From assembly GCA_018433975.1 (NCBI GenBank), contig JAHDQE010000013.1, positions 47,692-111,691 of the forward strand: DNA of 64,000 nt, in the 5' to 3' direction. Numbering within the stretch: position 1 is the first letter of the stretch; each line of letters starts with the position of its first letter. Positions 35,415 through 45,074 of this stretch are shown piece by piece. Source of the stretch: Ornatilinea sp. GTDB lineage: Bacteria; Chloroflexota; Anaerolineae; Anaerolineales; Anaerolineaceae. Under the pieces are notes generated by a model. The model searched no databases. It was not told where the DNA came from and was given only the letters and a program-made list of their open reading frames with translations. The translations under genes were made by a program, and so were the position numbers.

Positions 35415-36356
35415 TTATGCTATCCTTACCGCGCGATTCCCCACAGTTTGACCAGACCCATCATAACCGCTGGAAGCCAGCAGGGTGCTATCGGGAGAGA
35501 ATGCTAAGCCCTGAACGCCATTGTAATACGCTTCATGATGAGCCCGAAAATGGTAGAGCAGTTTGGAATCTGTCGTCCGGAAAATGCAGATTGTCCCATC
35601 TCCTAATCCCGCAGCGATCAGTTCACCATCGTCAGAAAAAGCAATAGCAGCCACCACCCATCCTCTGGAACTTTGGGGTTCTGGAATTTGAAGATCTGGC
35701 AGAAATTGATCTTCCACAATGTTGTAGGCATTAACATTTCCACTGGCGATTGCCGAAAGCGTTCCATCCAGAGATAAAGGTATATCCGATCTTATTTTGT
35801 CCGGTGGTATCGTGATAGAGATAATATCGATTCGCCATTCTTTTTCAACTCTTTCCAGAGTGCTGTTAAAAGTCCCTTGAATGCCACCTCCGTATTTAAT
35901 CGTGCCAGTAACCTTGGCAACAATGCCTTGTGGATTATCGGGATTATTGTTCACGACAGTGGAGATATTTAGATTTTGTACAGATATACTCTGGTAATCT
36001 TTAAAAAGAAAGTAGTTATTGTCTTCGAGCAATTCCTCCATTTTTGAAATCGGCACATTCCGCTGTGTCCGTGGAGAAAACAAAGCATAAGCACTCTCAG
36101 CATCCTTTGCTTCCATGTATTTCATATAAGAATCAAGAACGGACTCGATGGGTGCTTTTTCTGTTTTGATTTTCACTAATCCAAGACCAGCAACTGCCAA
36201 TATTGTTACACAGCAAGAAAGCACAACAGCAATAACACCTAAAATTATCCATAGATTTTTATTTGATTTTTTAGGCTGCGGAGAAATAACATCGGATGCA
36301 ATTGGAAGCACCTCTGATGATGATTCCAATGAAGGTTGTTGCAATTCATTTGTCAT
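35415..36356 (-). CDS. Single-TM protein with short WD40 tail
   Basis: A 313-residue protein. A cytoplasmic N-terminus (1-32) is followed by one membrane segment containing SCCVTILAVAG (about 37-60), an NTF2-like domain (70-185; YMKYMEAKDAESAYALFS) and two WD40-like repeats at the end (AIAFSDDGELIAAGLGDG and GLAFSPDSTLLASSGYDGSG). A propeller normally needs at least six or seven blades, so the tail looks truncated. The topology mimics the zinc-ribbon propeller gene at 27-29 kb without the ribbon. Promoter copy e lies about 170 bp upstream. Confidence 0.72.
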   Translation of the reverse strand: MTNELQQPSLESSSEVLPIASDVISPQPKKSNKNLWIILGVIAVVLSCCVTILAVAGLGLVKIKTEKAPIESVLDSYMKYMEAKDAESAYALFSPRTQRNVPISKMEELLEDNNYFLFKDYQSISVQNLNISTVVNNNPDNPQGIVAKVTGTIKYGGGIQGTFNSTLERVEKEWRIDIISITIPPDKIRSDIPLSLDGTLSAIASGNVNAYNIVEDQFLPDLQIPEPQSSRGWVVAAIAFSDDGELIAAGLGDGTICIFRTTDSKLLYHFRAHHEAYYNGVQGLAFSPDSTLLASSGYDGSGQTVGNRAVRIA

Positions 36357-36522
36357 ATATTGAATCCATTCTTCATGTAAATTTCAATGACTCTTGAGAA
36401 CTGTCACCCAGTTATTACATCAACAGATTTAAACTATCCAGCACTGTTGCCAGATAACAAAATAAGCAAAAAGAATCGGGTTGGGATGGGGCTTTTAGAA
36501 CAACACCCCCTTTATTAAGACC

Positions 36523-36550
36523 ATTATATACTTCTCCCCCGCAAAGTCAA
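36523..36550 (-). promoter_or_regulatory. Promoter-repeat family, copy e
   Basis: Minus-strand TTGACT (36545-36550), 16-bp spacer TTGCGGGGGAGAAGTA, TATAAT (36523-36528), then GGTCTTAATAAAGGGGGTGT. The match with copy a spans -35, spacer and -10. It points at the WD40-tail gene. Confidence 0.85.
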
Positions 36551-36597
36551 ATCAAATCACGAGCGAACAGCTGGCACTGCTCGCGATCAGGATATTC

Positions 36598-37086
36598 TCA
36601 CGCAACGGTCAAAGGTGGACCAAGCAATTCCATATCGTGGGCTCGCCATAGTTCCGGATCCAGGGGCGGCATTGCGTTGGCCCCAGTTACTTCGCGAAAG
36701 AAAGATTCCATTTTTCCCGCGGGCATAAAGGCAATCAGGATCCTTCCGCATGTGCCGCCTGTAAAGGCCCACACGTGCGGCACTTTGCGCGGTGCCAGCA
36801 GCGAATCACCCGGGTTCAATCTGAATTTTTCTTGCCCCACTTCGAATATAAACTCACCTTCTACCGTGTAGAACCACTCATCCTGATTGGTATGCAGATG
36901 CCGTGCGGGGCCACCTTTCTCTCGAAAAGTGTTCTCAATAATGAAGATATCATTGCCGTTCTGTGGGGTCACCTTGAAGCTGATAGAGCTGATACCGAGC
37001 CCCCGGTGCTCCCCGAATCGATCTTGCCCCGCGCCGACCAAAAGTGCTGGCAGGGGATTGGCCTGAGTTAGAAGAGATTTACCCAT
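36598..37086 (-). CDS. Cupin-domain protein
   Basis: A 162-residue single-domain cupin. The first motif is visible as ARHLHTNQDEWFYTVEGEF (metal ligands His-x-His...Glu) and the second around GDSLLAPRKVPHVWAF (His). Such proteins bind a divalent metal and may be isomerases, dioxygenases or sugar- or auxin-like binders; no substrate can be assigned. AGGATGG precedes the ATG. It runs leftward toward promoter copy e but ends before it. Confidence 0.85.
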   Translation of the reverse strand: MGKSLLTQANPLPALLVGAGQDRFGEHRGLGISSISFKVTPQNGNDIFIIENTFREKGGPARHLHTNQDEWFYTVEGEFIFEVGQEKFRLNPGDSLLAPRKVPHVWAFTGGTCGRILIAFMPAGKMESFFREVTGANAMPPLDPELWRAHDMELLGPPLTVA

Positions 37087-37317
37087 AAAACACCATCCTG
37101 TTAAGTGCCTATCAGCCTGATATAAGCCACCAGACTTTGCTTTTATCGCCCGGCAGAACGCTGGCTCCAGAGTTTATACTCGGCCGGCCCGGATAAAGTT
37201 ACCGCAGGCAGCACCCAATGTAGCTTCAATTCCCCAGCGCGTTTCTTCTTAAAGGCTCTCCCCGGCCCGCCACATCCCACGCACTCGCGTAAGGAGGGCC
37301 CACCGGAATATCATCGA

Positions 37318-37767
37318 TCAGGAACCGTCAAGTTTTGCGACGATTTTAGCGATCCGCCGGTCGCGGGTCTCCTGAGCTTTGGCAGATTCAACCTGGCGGA
37401 CATATTCTTTACGCATCGAGTTTGACAGCGCGTCAAACGCAGCCGCCGCGCCCGGCTTTTCGGAAAGCGCCGCGGCCAGGTCTTCCGGGACCTCGACAAC
37501 CCGAGGGGCCAGGTCCAGTTCGAGCGTGACCTCCACCCTGTCGCCGGCTTTAAGGCCGGCCGCTTCCCGGTTTTCCGCGCTCAGGGGCAGCATGAACACG
37601 CCTCCCATCACGGCAACCGTGCTGCGATAGGTATACCCGGCAAGACTCACCACAACGGGAGGTCTCTTCTTATCCCCCAACGCGGCCACCGCCTCAACCG
37701 GTACCCGCAAACCGGTAGCATTTTTCTCTTTATCTTTCCAAACAGTGGTTATAAATGTTGTTTTCAT
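37318..37767 (-). CDS. DUF1905 / YdeI-like protein
   Basis: A 149-residue protein. The N-terminal 95 residues match DUF1905 (LRVPVEAVAALGDKKRPPV, then VFMLPLSAENREAAGLKAGD); the rest is the YdeI/OmpD-associated helical part (DLAAALSEKPGAAAAFDALSNSMRKEYV, shortened here to 20 residues: SEKPGAAAAFDALSNSMRKE). The family is annotated for bacteriocin protection, without known mechanism. The start could be 37767 or 37788; neither has a clear ribosome site. Confidence 0.8.
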   Translation of the reverse strand: MKTTFITTVWKDKEKNATGLRVPVEAVAALGDKKRPPVVVSLAGYTYRSTVAVMGGVFMLPLSAENREAAGLKAGDRVEVTLELDLAPRVVEVPEDLAAALSEKPGAAAAFDALSNSMRKEYVRQVESAKAQETRDRRIAKIVAKLDGS

Positions 37768-38065
37768 CCGCTTCTTTTCCCATCTCATCTGCGAGAACTT
37801 CAGCGCCGCCCAAAGTTCCGGTATCTATGCTGGCCCGGATCATATCTCGCTGCCTGTTAATCACATTATACATTTCCAGGGAACCATACACAACAATACG
37901 GGTAAGTTTTGTCTAATTATTTACCGTAAAGAACCGCCGGAACAAACATAAAAAGCAGAAAATCGCTGCCCTTTTTCCGGGACAACGATTTCAATCCTCC
38001 TTAATTTTGCCTATTCACCACGCCGCGCAGCCCCCATGATGGCGCGCCGACCCGCCCGGCAAAGG

Positions 38066-39244
38066 TTATCCGCTTTCGCTGTGGATGCGGACGGAGAGCT
38101 CGGCAATGTCCCGCTCCAGATGCGCCGGGTAGAGCTGCAAGCCGGGAGATATATCCTCCGGTATGCCGTCAAACATCCAGGTGATCCCCAAAAGCATCAC
38201 CGCGTTGTAATGGTCAAACAGGTCCAGTCCATGCGCTCCCGTCCCGGCGGCCAGGTTCAACAGGCTCCCTTTTGCCAGCAGGAACAGGAAGGTATCTCCA
38301 ACCTCGTAGCGCTCGATGTGGGCCTTCATCCGCTGGTGAGGCTGCCGGTCCAGCCAGTCGATGTCAATCTCCCGGTTGGAGTGACCGGCATTGAACAGGA
38401 TCGCGCCGGGCCTCACCCGGCGGAGCTGCTCCTCACGCAGGATCCCTTCAAACCCGGTGGCCGTCACGATCACCTGGCAGCGGGCCAGCCCCTCTTCCAG
38501 GCTGACCATTGCGCAGCCATGATGGCGCGCTTCGATCATCCGCACCGGGTCCAGATCGGTGACATGCACAATGGCCCCCAGGTTACGCGCCCGTTCCGCA
38601 ATCCCTTTGCCAACCGGGCCATACCCGATCACCAGCACCCGCTTGCCAAACAACCCCAACCCGGTCACATGGCTGAAAACCGGCCACACCCCATCGCCGA
38701 CATGGAAGCGGTTTTCCAGGCGCTCCTTCAACGGGATGCTGTTCCAGTCAAACACCGGGAAGGGTAGATCACGCCCTTTCAAAAGGTTTAAGCCGCTGGT
38801 AGTCGCTTCCAGCGCGCCCTTGACCGGAGGTGTCTTATCGAGATAGGCCACGCTCAGTTCGCCACCCATATCGCACAGATAATCGGCGTCAAAATCGCGC
38901 ACCAGAGCCAGATTCTCCAGATAATCCGCCTGGCTCATTCCTTTCCACGCGTAGACGTGAATCCCTTTGGAAACGGCATAAGCCGCCGCGACATCATTCG
39001 TGCTGTCCACGTTGCAGGCCCCCATCGCAATCTCAACACCGGCCTGCTTCAAGGCCAGCAGCATCGGGATGGTGTTTTCCAGGACGATATGTCCCCAATA
39101 GGCCAGTCTTTTACCGCGGTAATCCCGCCCCGCGATCTGATTTGCGTAATGCTCCGTAATAGGAGCCACATAGCGGTACCACGCCATCTCCCTTTCATCC
39201 ACCTGAGCGGCCAGGTCCGGATTCTTTATCCTTGAGGGTTCCAT
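38066..39244 (-). CDS. Adenosylhomocysteinase-like NAD protein
   Basis: A 392-residue protein of the SahH family, shorter than the usual 420-490. SahH uses tightly bound NAD to split S-adenosylhomocysteine into adenosine and homocysteine. Present: His52 (GHIVLENTI), the ACNVDSTNDVAAA segment, DMGGE (126-129), Glu146 (GALEATTSG), Lys173 and Asn178 (NSIPLKERLENR) and the NAD loop GYGPVGKG (207-214). The usual Asp of the KSKFDN motif is Glu here, and HMTIQTA is replaced by HIVLENT. So substrate or activity may differ. The start at 39244 has AGGAGG. A GC-rich hairpin lies in its leader. Confidence 0.8.
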   Translation of the reverse strand: MEPSRIKNPDLAAQVDEREMAWYRYVAPITEHYANQIAGRDYRGKRLAYWGHIVLENTIPMLLALKQAGVEIAMGACNVDSTNDVAAAYAVSKGIHVYAWKGMSQADYLENLALVRDFDADYLCDMGGELSVAYLDKTPPVKGALEATTSGLNLLKGRDLPFPVFDWNSIPLKERLENRFHVGDGVWPVFSHVTGLGLFGKRVLVIGYGPVGKGIAERARNLGAIVHVTDLDPVRMIEARHHGCAMVSLEEGLARCQVIVTATGFEGILREEQLRRVRPGAILFNAGHSNREIDIDWLDRQPHQRMKAHIERYEVGDTFLFLLAKGSLLNLAAGTGAHGLDLFDHYNAVMLLGITWMFDGIPEDISPGLQLYPAHLERDIAELSVRIHSESG

Positions 39245-39278
39245 CGTATTGACCTCCTGTGAGCTTCTCAATCATAAA

Positions 39279-39316
39279 AGCGGCAGGCGGCCAATACGTT
39301 GGGCTCCCTGCCGCCG
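39279..39316 (-). promoter_or_regulatory. GC-rich hairpin in the SahH-like gene leader
   Basis: Minus-strand GCGGCAGG and CCTGCCGC close a roughly 35-nt hairpin followed by TTTTATGATT, about 35 bp before the start codon. It could be a terminator of the upstream gene or an attenuator. It does not show the conserved core I would expect of an SAH riboswitch. Confidence 0.5.
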
Positions 39317-39402
39317 GTGATTATCAAATTACAAATTCATCATAGCATAAACCCTAATGAATGGCACCGCCCCGTGCAATCTACCCGTGTGGTTTTACCC
39401 CG

Positions 39403-40191
39403 CTATATCTCAATCACCCGTGGCAGAACGCTGGCCCCGCCGGTCATCCAGTCCAGCGGGATCACCGCCTGAAAATCCGCAAAATCCTTGCCAATCGAGC
39501 GGTAATAGGCCGTCATGTCGGCCATTATCTTTTCCGGCTCCGCGCTCGCCAGCTTTTCCAGCGTGTCATACCCGCCGCCGCACAGGTGCCGGATGGTCCT
39601 GCCGCGCACATAAGCCAGACGCGAAAGGTCGGCCCGATGCGCCAGCGCCAGAATTTGGGCTTCGCGGACCCTTGTTTCAGCCAAAAATTCCCGCCGCCCT
39701 TCCGCGGACCGGAACCTCTCCAGTACATCCAGGTTGGAACGGATCTTGTGTTTCTTTAACATTTCCACTTCGGCGGGTTTGGGGTCCGGCATGGTGTCCA
39801 GCAATTCTTTCAGCGGGATTTTGAACGGGAGCACCCAGCGGAACAGGAAATCTAATACCCCGACCAGCGATTCAAAGGGGAAACCCGTCTCCCGTACAAA
39901 GCGCTCGCAGTCGGCCTTCGCCGCCACCCGGTTCACCAGATCGGCATAGTCCCGGACCCCCAGCGCGTCCAGCGCTGCATATTCCTCACGGACCGCGTCA
40001 ATGAAACCCACTTCCTGCCCGCCCTGACCGTAGCCCTGCTGCAGCCGCCCGGCGTAGGCCCGCGCACCCGCCATGGTATGGCCGTAATGTTCCCGCACGA
40101 AGTCGTACTCCAGCACAGCCAGCAGCTTTGCTGTCAGCTGCTCGTACTGCCAAAGCGTCTTTTTCTTGACAATCGTCCAATCGATTTCCAT
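39403..40191 (-). CDS. Helical protein with DUF4332-like domain
   Basis: A 262-residue soluble protein, mostly helical. Residues 170-225 (AHRADLSRLAYVRGRTIRHL, then GGGYDTLEKLASAEPEKI) resemble DUF4332, a pair of helix-hairpin-helix motifs often linked with nucleic-acid binding. The N-terminal two thirds are unrecognised. It lies about 160 bp upstream of the SahH-like gene, same strand, separated by a hairpin. AT-rich defence genes begin beyond 40230. Confidence 0.7.
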   Translation of the reverse strand: MEIDWTIVKKKTLWQYEQLTAKLLAVLEYDFVREHYGHTMAGARAYAGRLQQGYGQGGQEVGFIDAVREEYAALDALGVRDYADLVNRVAAKADCERFVRETGFPFESLVGVLDFLFRWVLPFKIPLKELLDTMPDPKPAEVEMLKKHKIRSNLDVLERFRSAEGRREFLAETRVREAQILALAHRADLSRLAYVRGRTIRHLCGGGYDTLEKLASAEPEKIMADMTAYYRSIGKDFADFQAVIPLDWMTGGASVLPRVIEI

Positions 40192-40414
40192 CGCGACCTC
40201 GCTTACTTCTGCTCACCCTTGATCTACTCCCGCCACCCTAATGGCTGGTGAAACAACAGACGAAAATATCGGTTGAAAACACAAGTTAATTTTCTTGTTG
40301 CATATTTTATTTTCAACAAAAAGTGTAAACTCTCATACGTGACAAAACACTTAGTATTTATATCAAACAATAAAGTAATTTCATTTACACCAAGAAGCAA
40401 TTAGTCCAATACTT

Positions 40415-42250
40415 TTATGATTGAATACTAATTTGGTCATCTACAAAAAGTTTCTTTTCCAACAATTCTGCTTTTGCATTTAAAGGATTCTCTGTAAACA
40501 ATATAATCCGCAAATCTCGAATTGCTCGTGAGAAACAAACGTATGCAAGATTTAAACTTCGTTTCCTTTGCCCATCTGTTGGCTCTTTTCCTACAGTATT
40601 TGGTGTTAGAAGCCGAGAAAAGCTAAAATTATTCCAATTCGCTTCAGTATCATCAAACACAACAAGAACTTTTTCAAACTCTTCTCCTTTTGCCCCATGC
40701 TGTGTACCAAATGGTGTCAATTCAAGTATAAAATTCCTATAAGACATCAACTCATTGGTTTTATAATTTAAAAATTCATCCATCAACCAATCTTCTTTTT
40801 CCAGGCTATACTTATTTTCATCATAAATTTCTGTTCGGGGAGATCTTTCAAGATGCCCCGCAAGGTGTTCTGATACGTTAACAAGCCCAAGTTCACAAGC
40901 TATTAAAAGAATTTCCCGAATTGAAGAATCAGACCAAACGGAAACTAAAGTATCTATTGCATTTTGTAGTTTATCTTTAACTTCTTTGACACTTACAAAT
41001 TCATTAACTCCTTTAGGATCAAGTATTGGGCTATATTTACGTAGGATTCGTGTCATCGTGACTAGACCATCTTTAGTATATGCGTCAACTATTGGTATAA
41101 GCACATCCATGAAAGCTTGGGTAGCAAAATGGGTTCCCTTTCTAAATGAATCCTGCGCGGTTTGCGAAGCATATCTACCCGTAAACAAACGATTAAGATT
41201 AGAAAATCCAAGCCTATGTGCTATCATCTGCCAAGTCAAAAACAGTTGTTTAACTTCATCTGATTCAGACCAACCAAAGTGAACTAATGCTTTATCAAAC
41301 TGGATTAATGCTCTAGAGATTTGCTCTAATGAATAGGTATTTCGTTTTCCTTCACCTTTTTCAGCTTGAATAAGGCGTATTTCTACACTTCCGGTTGTGT
41401 TATCAAGAGCAGGTACTTGCAATAGATTAGGACGAATTGCATTGAGTAACTTTATAACCTCCTTGGAACAACGATAATTTTCCTTCTTAGTAATCACCAC
41501 TGCGCCTTGTGGTCCCTCAAATTCTCCAGCACGATTATCATAAATCTGTTGCATGGGGTCACCAAAATATCCAATCATTGGTAATCCATCAATTTGGGCT
41601 ACTAAATTCAATGATTTCATAACATTAATAAATGTATCTTGCGCTTCGTCGATAAAAATGTATGGAAACTTATGACCAATAATTTTCTGTAGAACGGGAT
41701 ACTTTTCTATCATGATCGAAGCTATCTCAATTACATCATCATGATCCAAATGACCAGTTGAATAATCACGCCTGCCACTATCGTCATAGCTAAACTGTTG
41801 CAATTTAGAAACGTTCTCAATATCTACTTTCAATTTCTCAATTTTCACACGTGCTTGAATCGCTGTTTTATTTTGACTTCCATCATCTTTTTCAGCTTGT
41901 TTAGCAATCCGTTGTGGAATTAAATCCTTTACAAGAATATTACCAATATCGCGCTGATAGCTTTTTATTAGACTCCATAAAAAACTATGAATGGTAGAGA
42001 TAAAGAATAATTCGTCCAAGTCTGTGCGCTGCTTAATTACATCAACAGCAGCATTAGTGTAGGTTATACATGCTATTTGTTGACCATTAGAACGAAGTGC
42101 TTTGCTTCGCTTTTGACGAACGTAGACTAGGCCTTTGATCAATGACCCCGTTTTCCCTGATCCTGCTCCTGCAATAACTGTGAAATTCTGTTGATTATCA
42201 ATACATGTTTTAATCTGGATATCCGTTGAAGTGTCTCCATATGTATCCAT
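40415..42250 (-). CDS. UvrD/Rep-like SF1 helicase (GajB-like)
   Basis: A 611-residue DNA helicase of superfamily 1A. Visible motifs: I, AGAGSGKTGS (about 27-36); II, IFIDEAQD; III-type, FGDPMQQIYDNRAGEF; V, GAKGEEFEKVLVVFDD; VI, YVCFSRAIRDL. It lies 17 bp downstream of an OLD-family ATPase-nuclease, the same order as GajA-GajB of Gabija phage defence, though it is longer than the roughly 494 residues of the B. cereus GajB. The start at 42250 follows GAGGGGAAGTA. Base composition is clearly more AT-rich than the flanks, pointing to horizontal transfer. Confidence 0.88.
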   Translation of the reverse strand: MDTYGDTSTDIQIKTCIDNQQNFTVIAGAGSGKTGSLIKGLVYVRQKRSKALRSNGQQIACITYTNAAVDVIKQRTDLDELFFISTIHSFLWSLIKSYQRDIGNILVKDLIPQRIAKQAEKDDGSQNKTAIQARVKIEKLKVDIENVSKLQQFSYDDSGRRDYSTGHLDHDDVIEIASIMIEKYPVLQKIIGHKFPYIFIDEAQDTFINVMKSLNLVAQIDGLPMIGYFGDPMQQIYDNRAGEFEGPQGAVVITKKENYRCSKEVIKLLNAIRPNLLQVPALDNTTGSVEIRLIQAEKGEGKRNTYSLEQISRALIQFDKALVHFGWSESDEVKQLFLTWQMIAHRLGFSNLNRLFTGRYASQTAQDSFRKGTHFATQAFMDVLIPIVDAYTKDGLVTMTRILRKYSPILDPKGVNEFVSVKEVKDKLQNAIDTLVSVWSDSSIREILLIACELGLVNVSEHLAGHLERSPRTEIYDENKYSLEKEDWLMDEFLNYKTNELMSYRNFILELTPFGTQHGAKGEEFEKVLVVFDDTEANWNNFSFSRLLTPNTVGKEPTDGQRKRSLNLAYVCFSRAIRDLRIILFTENPLNAKAELLEKKLFVDDQISIQS

Positions 42251-42267
42251 TACTTCCCCTCATTTAG

Positions 42268-44385
42268 TTATTTGGGTGTTAAACTTTGATCAAAATTATT
42301 AACCTCGATCTTAGGAGTTAATTCCAATTTTTTACTTAACCATTTTAATCCCTTTGTTATATAGCTTGGTGTAATCCAATTTACCTCTGAACTAATCTGA
42401 TCTAATGCGAATTCTACTTTTTTATAGTTTTTTGACCGCACCGCATTATAAATCTGTTCATAATCATTATTAAAATCTAAAGTTAAAGGCAAATCAACAA
42501 AACCATTGATTTTTTTATTTCTTACATCTGAAATATTCTCGTAAATAAAAGCCTCCTCAAATGTTCTAGGAACCATAACTTTATTTTCTCCATATTCAGA
42601 TACAGTAATAGGTTCTTGGAATGCTAAATATCTACAAAAATTGTCAACGCTTACAACTTTGTCCTTAGGTTTAAGTTTTACAAGATCTGAAATTAAGGTT
42701 TTCTTTGTTAATTCTTTTATTGAAGAGTTACTTGTGACTGCACCTAAAAGGTCTGCTCTACAAGTAGTGTTTTTTGTGACCGGATCGACTGAATCAAGAT
42801 CAGTGATAACTAATGTTGGAAGATTAATAAACTTGAGCAATTCTATAAACTGATGTGCATACGCTCCGCCCAATTCTAATGTTGTTAGATAAACAGTCTC
42901 AAGCTCAGAGGCAACTTTCTTTATCATCATTGGCATAAGTAAACGCTCAACAGTACCTTCAACAAGAATAGCAGCATCTGCAAAAAATAAATCACAATGA
43001 GTCAGTTTGATAAACTTGCTAAGGAAATTCAGATTATCCAGTTCATTATTTGCTGGATTAAAATTAGCCAAATTAAGAACCTCTGAAGCTATTAACTTAC
43101 TAGAATTACAAATACACCTTGTTTTAATCCTTCGAAAATAACGAATGAATTGGAAATCAGCTTCGACAATTATATGTGGAGAATGAGTGGTTACTATGAG
43201 TTGTTGAACATGCTCTGATTTTCCAGTAATATCCTCAATTTCCTTCATAACATTTCGAATTTGGCGAATAAATGTTTGCTGCACTTGCACATGTAAATGG
43301 ACTTCCGGTTCTTCAATAAAGACTAATTGACATAAGGGACGATTAATCTCCATCGATGCCCACTGAATTTGAAAATGAGCAATTTGGATAGCAATATAAA
43401 TAAGATTTTTATAACCTAATCCATTATAGGCTTCAGGTAGTTCATGCTCTGTTTCGTCCTCGATATAAGTAACCGCAGTATTTCCACTTAGTGCCTGTTC
43501 AGCATTCAAGTTCGATACTATTCTTAGTGCACGATCATTAAGCCCTGGAAAACCCAAAGCTTTTATTACTTTAATCAGAGGTGAAAATTGTGTTTCATAA
43601 TGTTTGGTTAAATTTAAATTACTGGTATCAATAACTTCCACGGACTTATTATCAGGCTCTTGTTTTTCAAGATTATACTTATAATAGCTAGCAAACACTG
43701 TTGACAATCTATTGCTACGAGCCGAATTATTATCATCAATATTTCTTTGTGCCTCAACATAATCTACGTGCAAAAGCGAGTCTATAGTTTTACGCCCCTC
43801 ATCCTTCTCCAAGGGATGCAAGGCTAGGTTTTCTTCTCCACTAGAAGAAATAATTTTCTCGAGCACAAAATATTGCAAACCAAAGTATTTTTTCAAATTT
43901 CCTTCTTGAGATAAGAAATATGATAAAGATTTATGTTTCGCGTCAACTTGGCCTTTGTCGTGTATAGGGTAACGTAAACGGTAAGAATTATGCAACTTAC
44001 TTGGTTCATTTACCGCAAAGAGTATGCGTATACCAACCTCGGTATACTCTTCTGCTAAAGATGGCAATAAATAAGCAATTCGACCATACATTGCAGAGGA
44101 GACTGAAAACCATAAATCAAGTTCTATTGCTGGCAAAATTTTTCCATAATCAACTTCTGGCTCTAAATCCTTTTCACCAAAAATATTCAACCTAGGAATT
44201 ACCGAGGAAGAAAAATCATAAATTTGGAAATCACCTTTTTGAGTGACAAAGAGCTTAAACGCTGCTGTGGCTGATGTTTTACCAGAATTATTTGCACCTA
44301 CAAATATAGTATCTTTTTCTTCCAATTTGATTTCTACATTTTCAAGACGACGAAAATTACGAAGACTATATCGATTCAAGTACAT
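42268..44385 (-). CDS. OLD-family ATP-dependent nuclease (GajA-like)
   Basis: A 705-residue protein with an N-terminal SMC-like ATPase domain (Walker A VGANNSGKTSA at about 27-37; late FIEEPEVHLH Walker B region) and a C-terminal TOPRIM nuclease domain (AAILVEGTVERLLMP with catalytic Glu, ELGGAYAHQF, VITDLDSVD). OLD nucleases paired with a UvrD-like helicase are class 2 OLD, the Gabija arrangement: GajA cuts DNA when nucleotide levels drop. It is longer than the roughly 578-residue B. cereus GajA, with extra sequence after TOPRIM. ATG 44385 has AGGA upstream; 44406 is an alternative. Confidence 0.87.
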   Translation of the reverse strand: MYLNRYSLRNFRRLENVEIKLEEKDTIFVGANNSGKTSATAAFKLFVTQKGDFQIYDFSSSVIPRLNIFGEKDLEPEVDYGKILPAIELDLWFSVSSAMYGRIAYLLPSLAEEYTEVGIRILFAVNEPSKLHNSYRLRYPIHDKGQVDAKHKSLSYFLSQEGNLKKYFGLQYFVLEKIISSSGEENLALHPLEKDEGRKTIDSLLHVDYVEAQRNIDDNNSARSNRLSTVFASYYKYNLEKQEPDNKSVEVIDTSNLNLTKHYETQFSPLIKVIKALGFPGLNDRALRIVSNLNAEQALSGNTAVTYIEDETEHELPEAYNGLGYKNLIYIAIQIAHFQIQWASMEINRPLCQLVFIEEPEVHLHVQVQQTFIRQIRNVMKEIEDITGKSEHVQQLIVTTHSPHIIVEADFQFIRYFRRIKTRCICNSSKLIASEVLNLANFNPANNELDNLNFLSKFIKLTHCDLFFADAAILVEGTVERLLMPMMIKKVASELETVYLTTLELGGAYAHQFIELLKFINLPTLVITDLDSVDPVTKNTTCRADLLGAVTSNSSIKELTKKTLISDLVKLKPKDKVVSVDNFCRYLAFQEPITVSEYGENKVMVPRTFEEAFIYENISDVRNKKINGFVDLPLTLDFNNDYEQIYNAVRSKNYKKVEFALDQISSEVNWITPSYITKGLKWLSKKLELTPKIEVNNFDQSLTPK

Positions 44386-44543
44386 AATTTTTCCTGTCCC
44401 TTCCATATTAAAAACAACTAATTGATTAACTAGAATTTTCTATTATGGGAATCTCTGGATACTCAACAAACAATTAATATGCTCTCGTCATTCACCAGGC
44501 ACGGATCGGCAAAAAAGCGACCCAAAAAGATAATTTCATCACC

Positions 44544-44929
44544 TTACGAAATTTCGCCCGTTTTCCTTAACTTAAGAAAAGGTCCAAGCACCAGAACAGC
44601 GACAATGACAGTGACATAATTGATGCCGCGCCCCATGAAATAACTGTAGACCATGCTCAACAAAAAGCAGCCGCAGAGAATCCACAATGCCAGAACCCGC
44701 CCTGCGCCAATATTCTCGAGCAAATGAAAATCAATATGCCAAGTACACAATTAAAGATGACATCCGCAATGCGGACCCACGAAAAGCCCATTGAAAAAGC
44801 GCCCAAAAGGTCAATTCCGCATGCTACGACGCTAAGAACGCCACCGATTTTGAGGTACATGACGAGCATCTTGAACAGGGATGATTTTTCAGGGTTGTTT
44901 GCTGGTTGACCGGTTTCCTCAATAGTCAT
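44544..44929 (-). pseudogene. Four-TM membrane protein, frameshifted
   Basis: The frame from ATG 44929 (GGAG upstream) encodes a cytoplasmic start and two membrane segments (VLSVVACGIDLLGAFSM, VIFNCVLGILIFICSRI), then ends early in a GFWHCGFSAAAFC tail. A second frame, open to 44544, continues with LALWILCGCFLLSMVYSYFM and a fourth segment ending KLRKTGEIS. A single frameshift near 44715 would join them. Promoter copy f lies about 150 bp upstream. The family is not recognised. Confidence 0.6.
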
Positions 44930-45074
44930 TTTATGCTCCAATCTGAGATAAATTTTTATTAAACGCCAGAATTTAAGGATCAATTCCGCGGTTTTTATGG
45001 GGCCGGAACAATAATAAGTTCCTGATAGATGCTGAATAAGTGGGAATTCATAAGCTTCCCCCTTCATAAATTAA

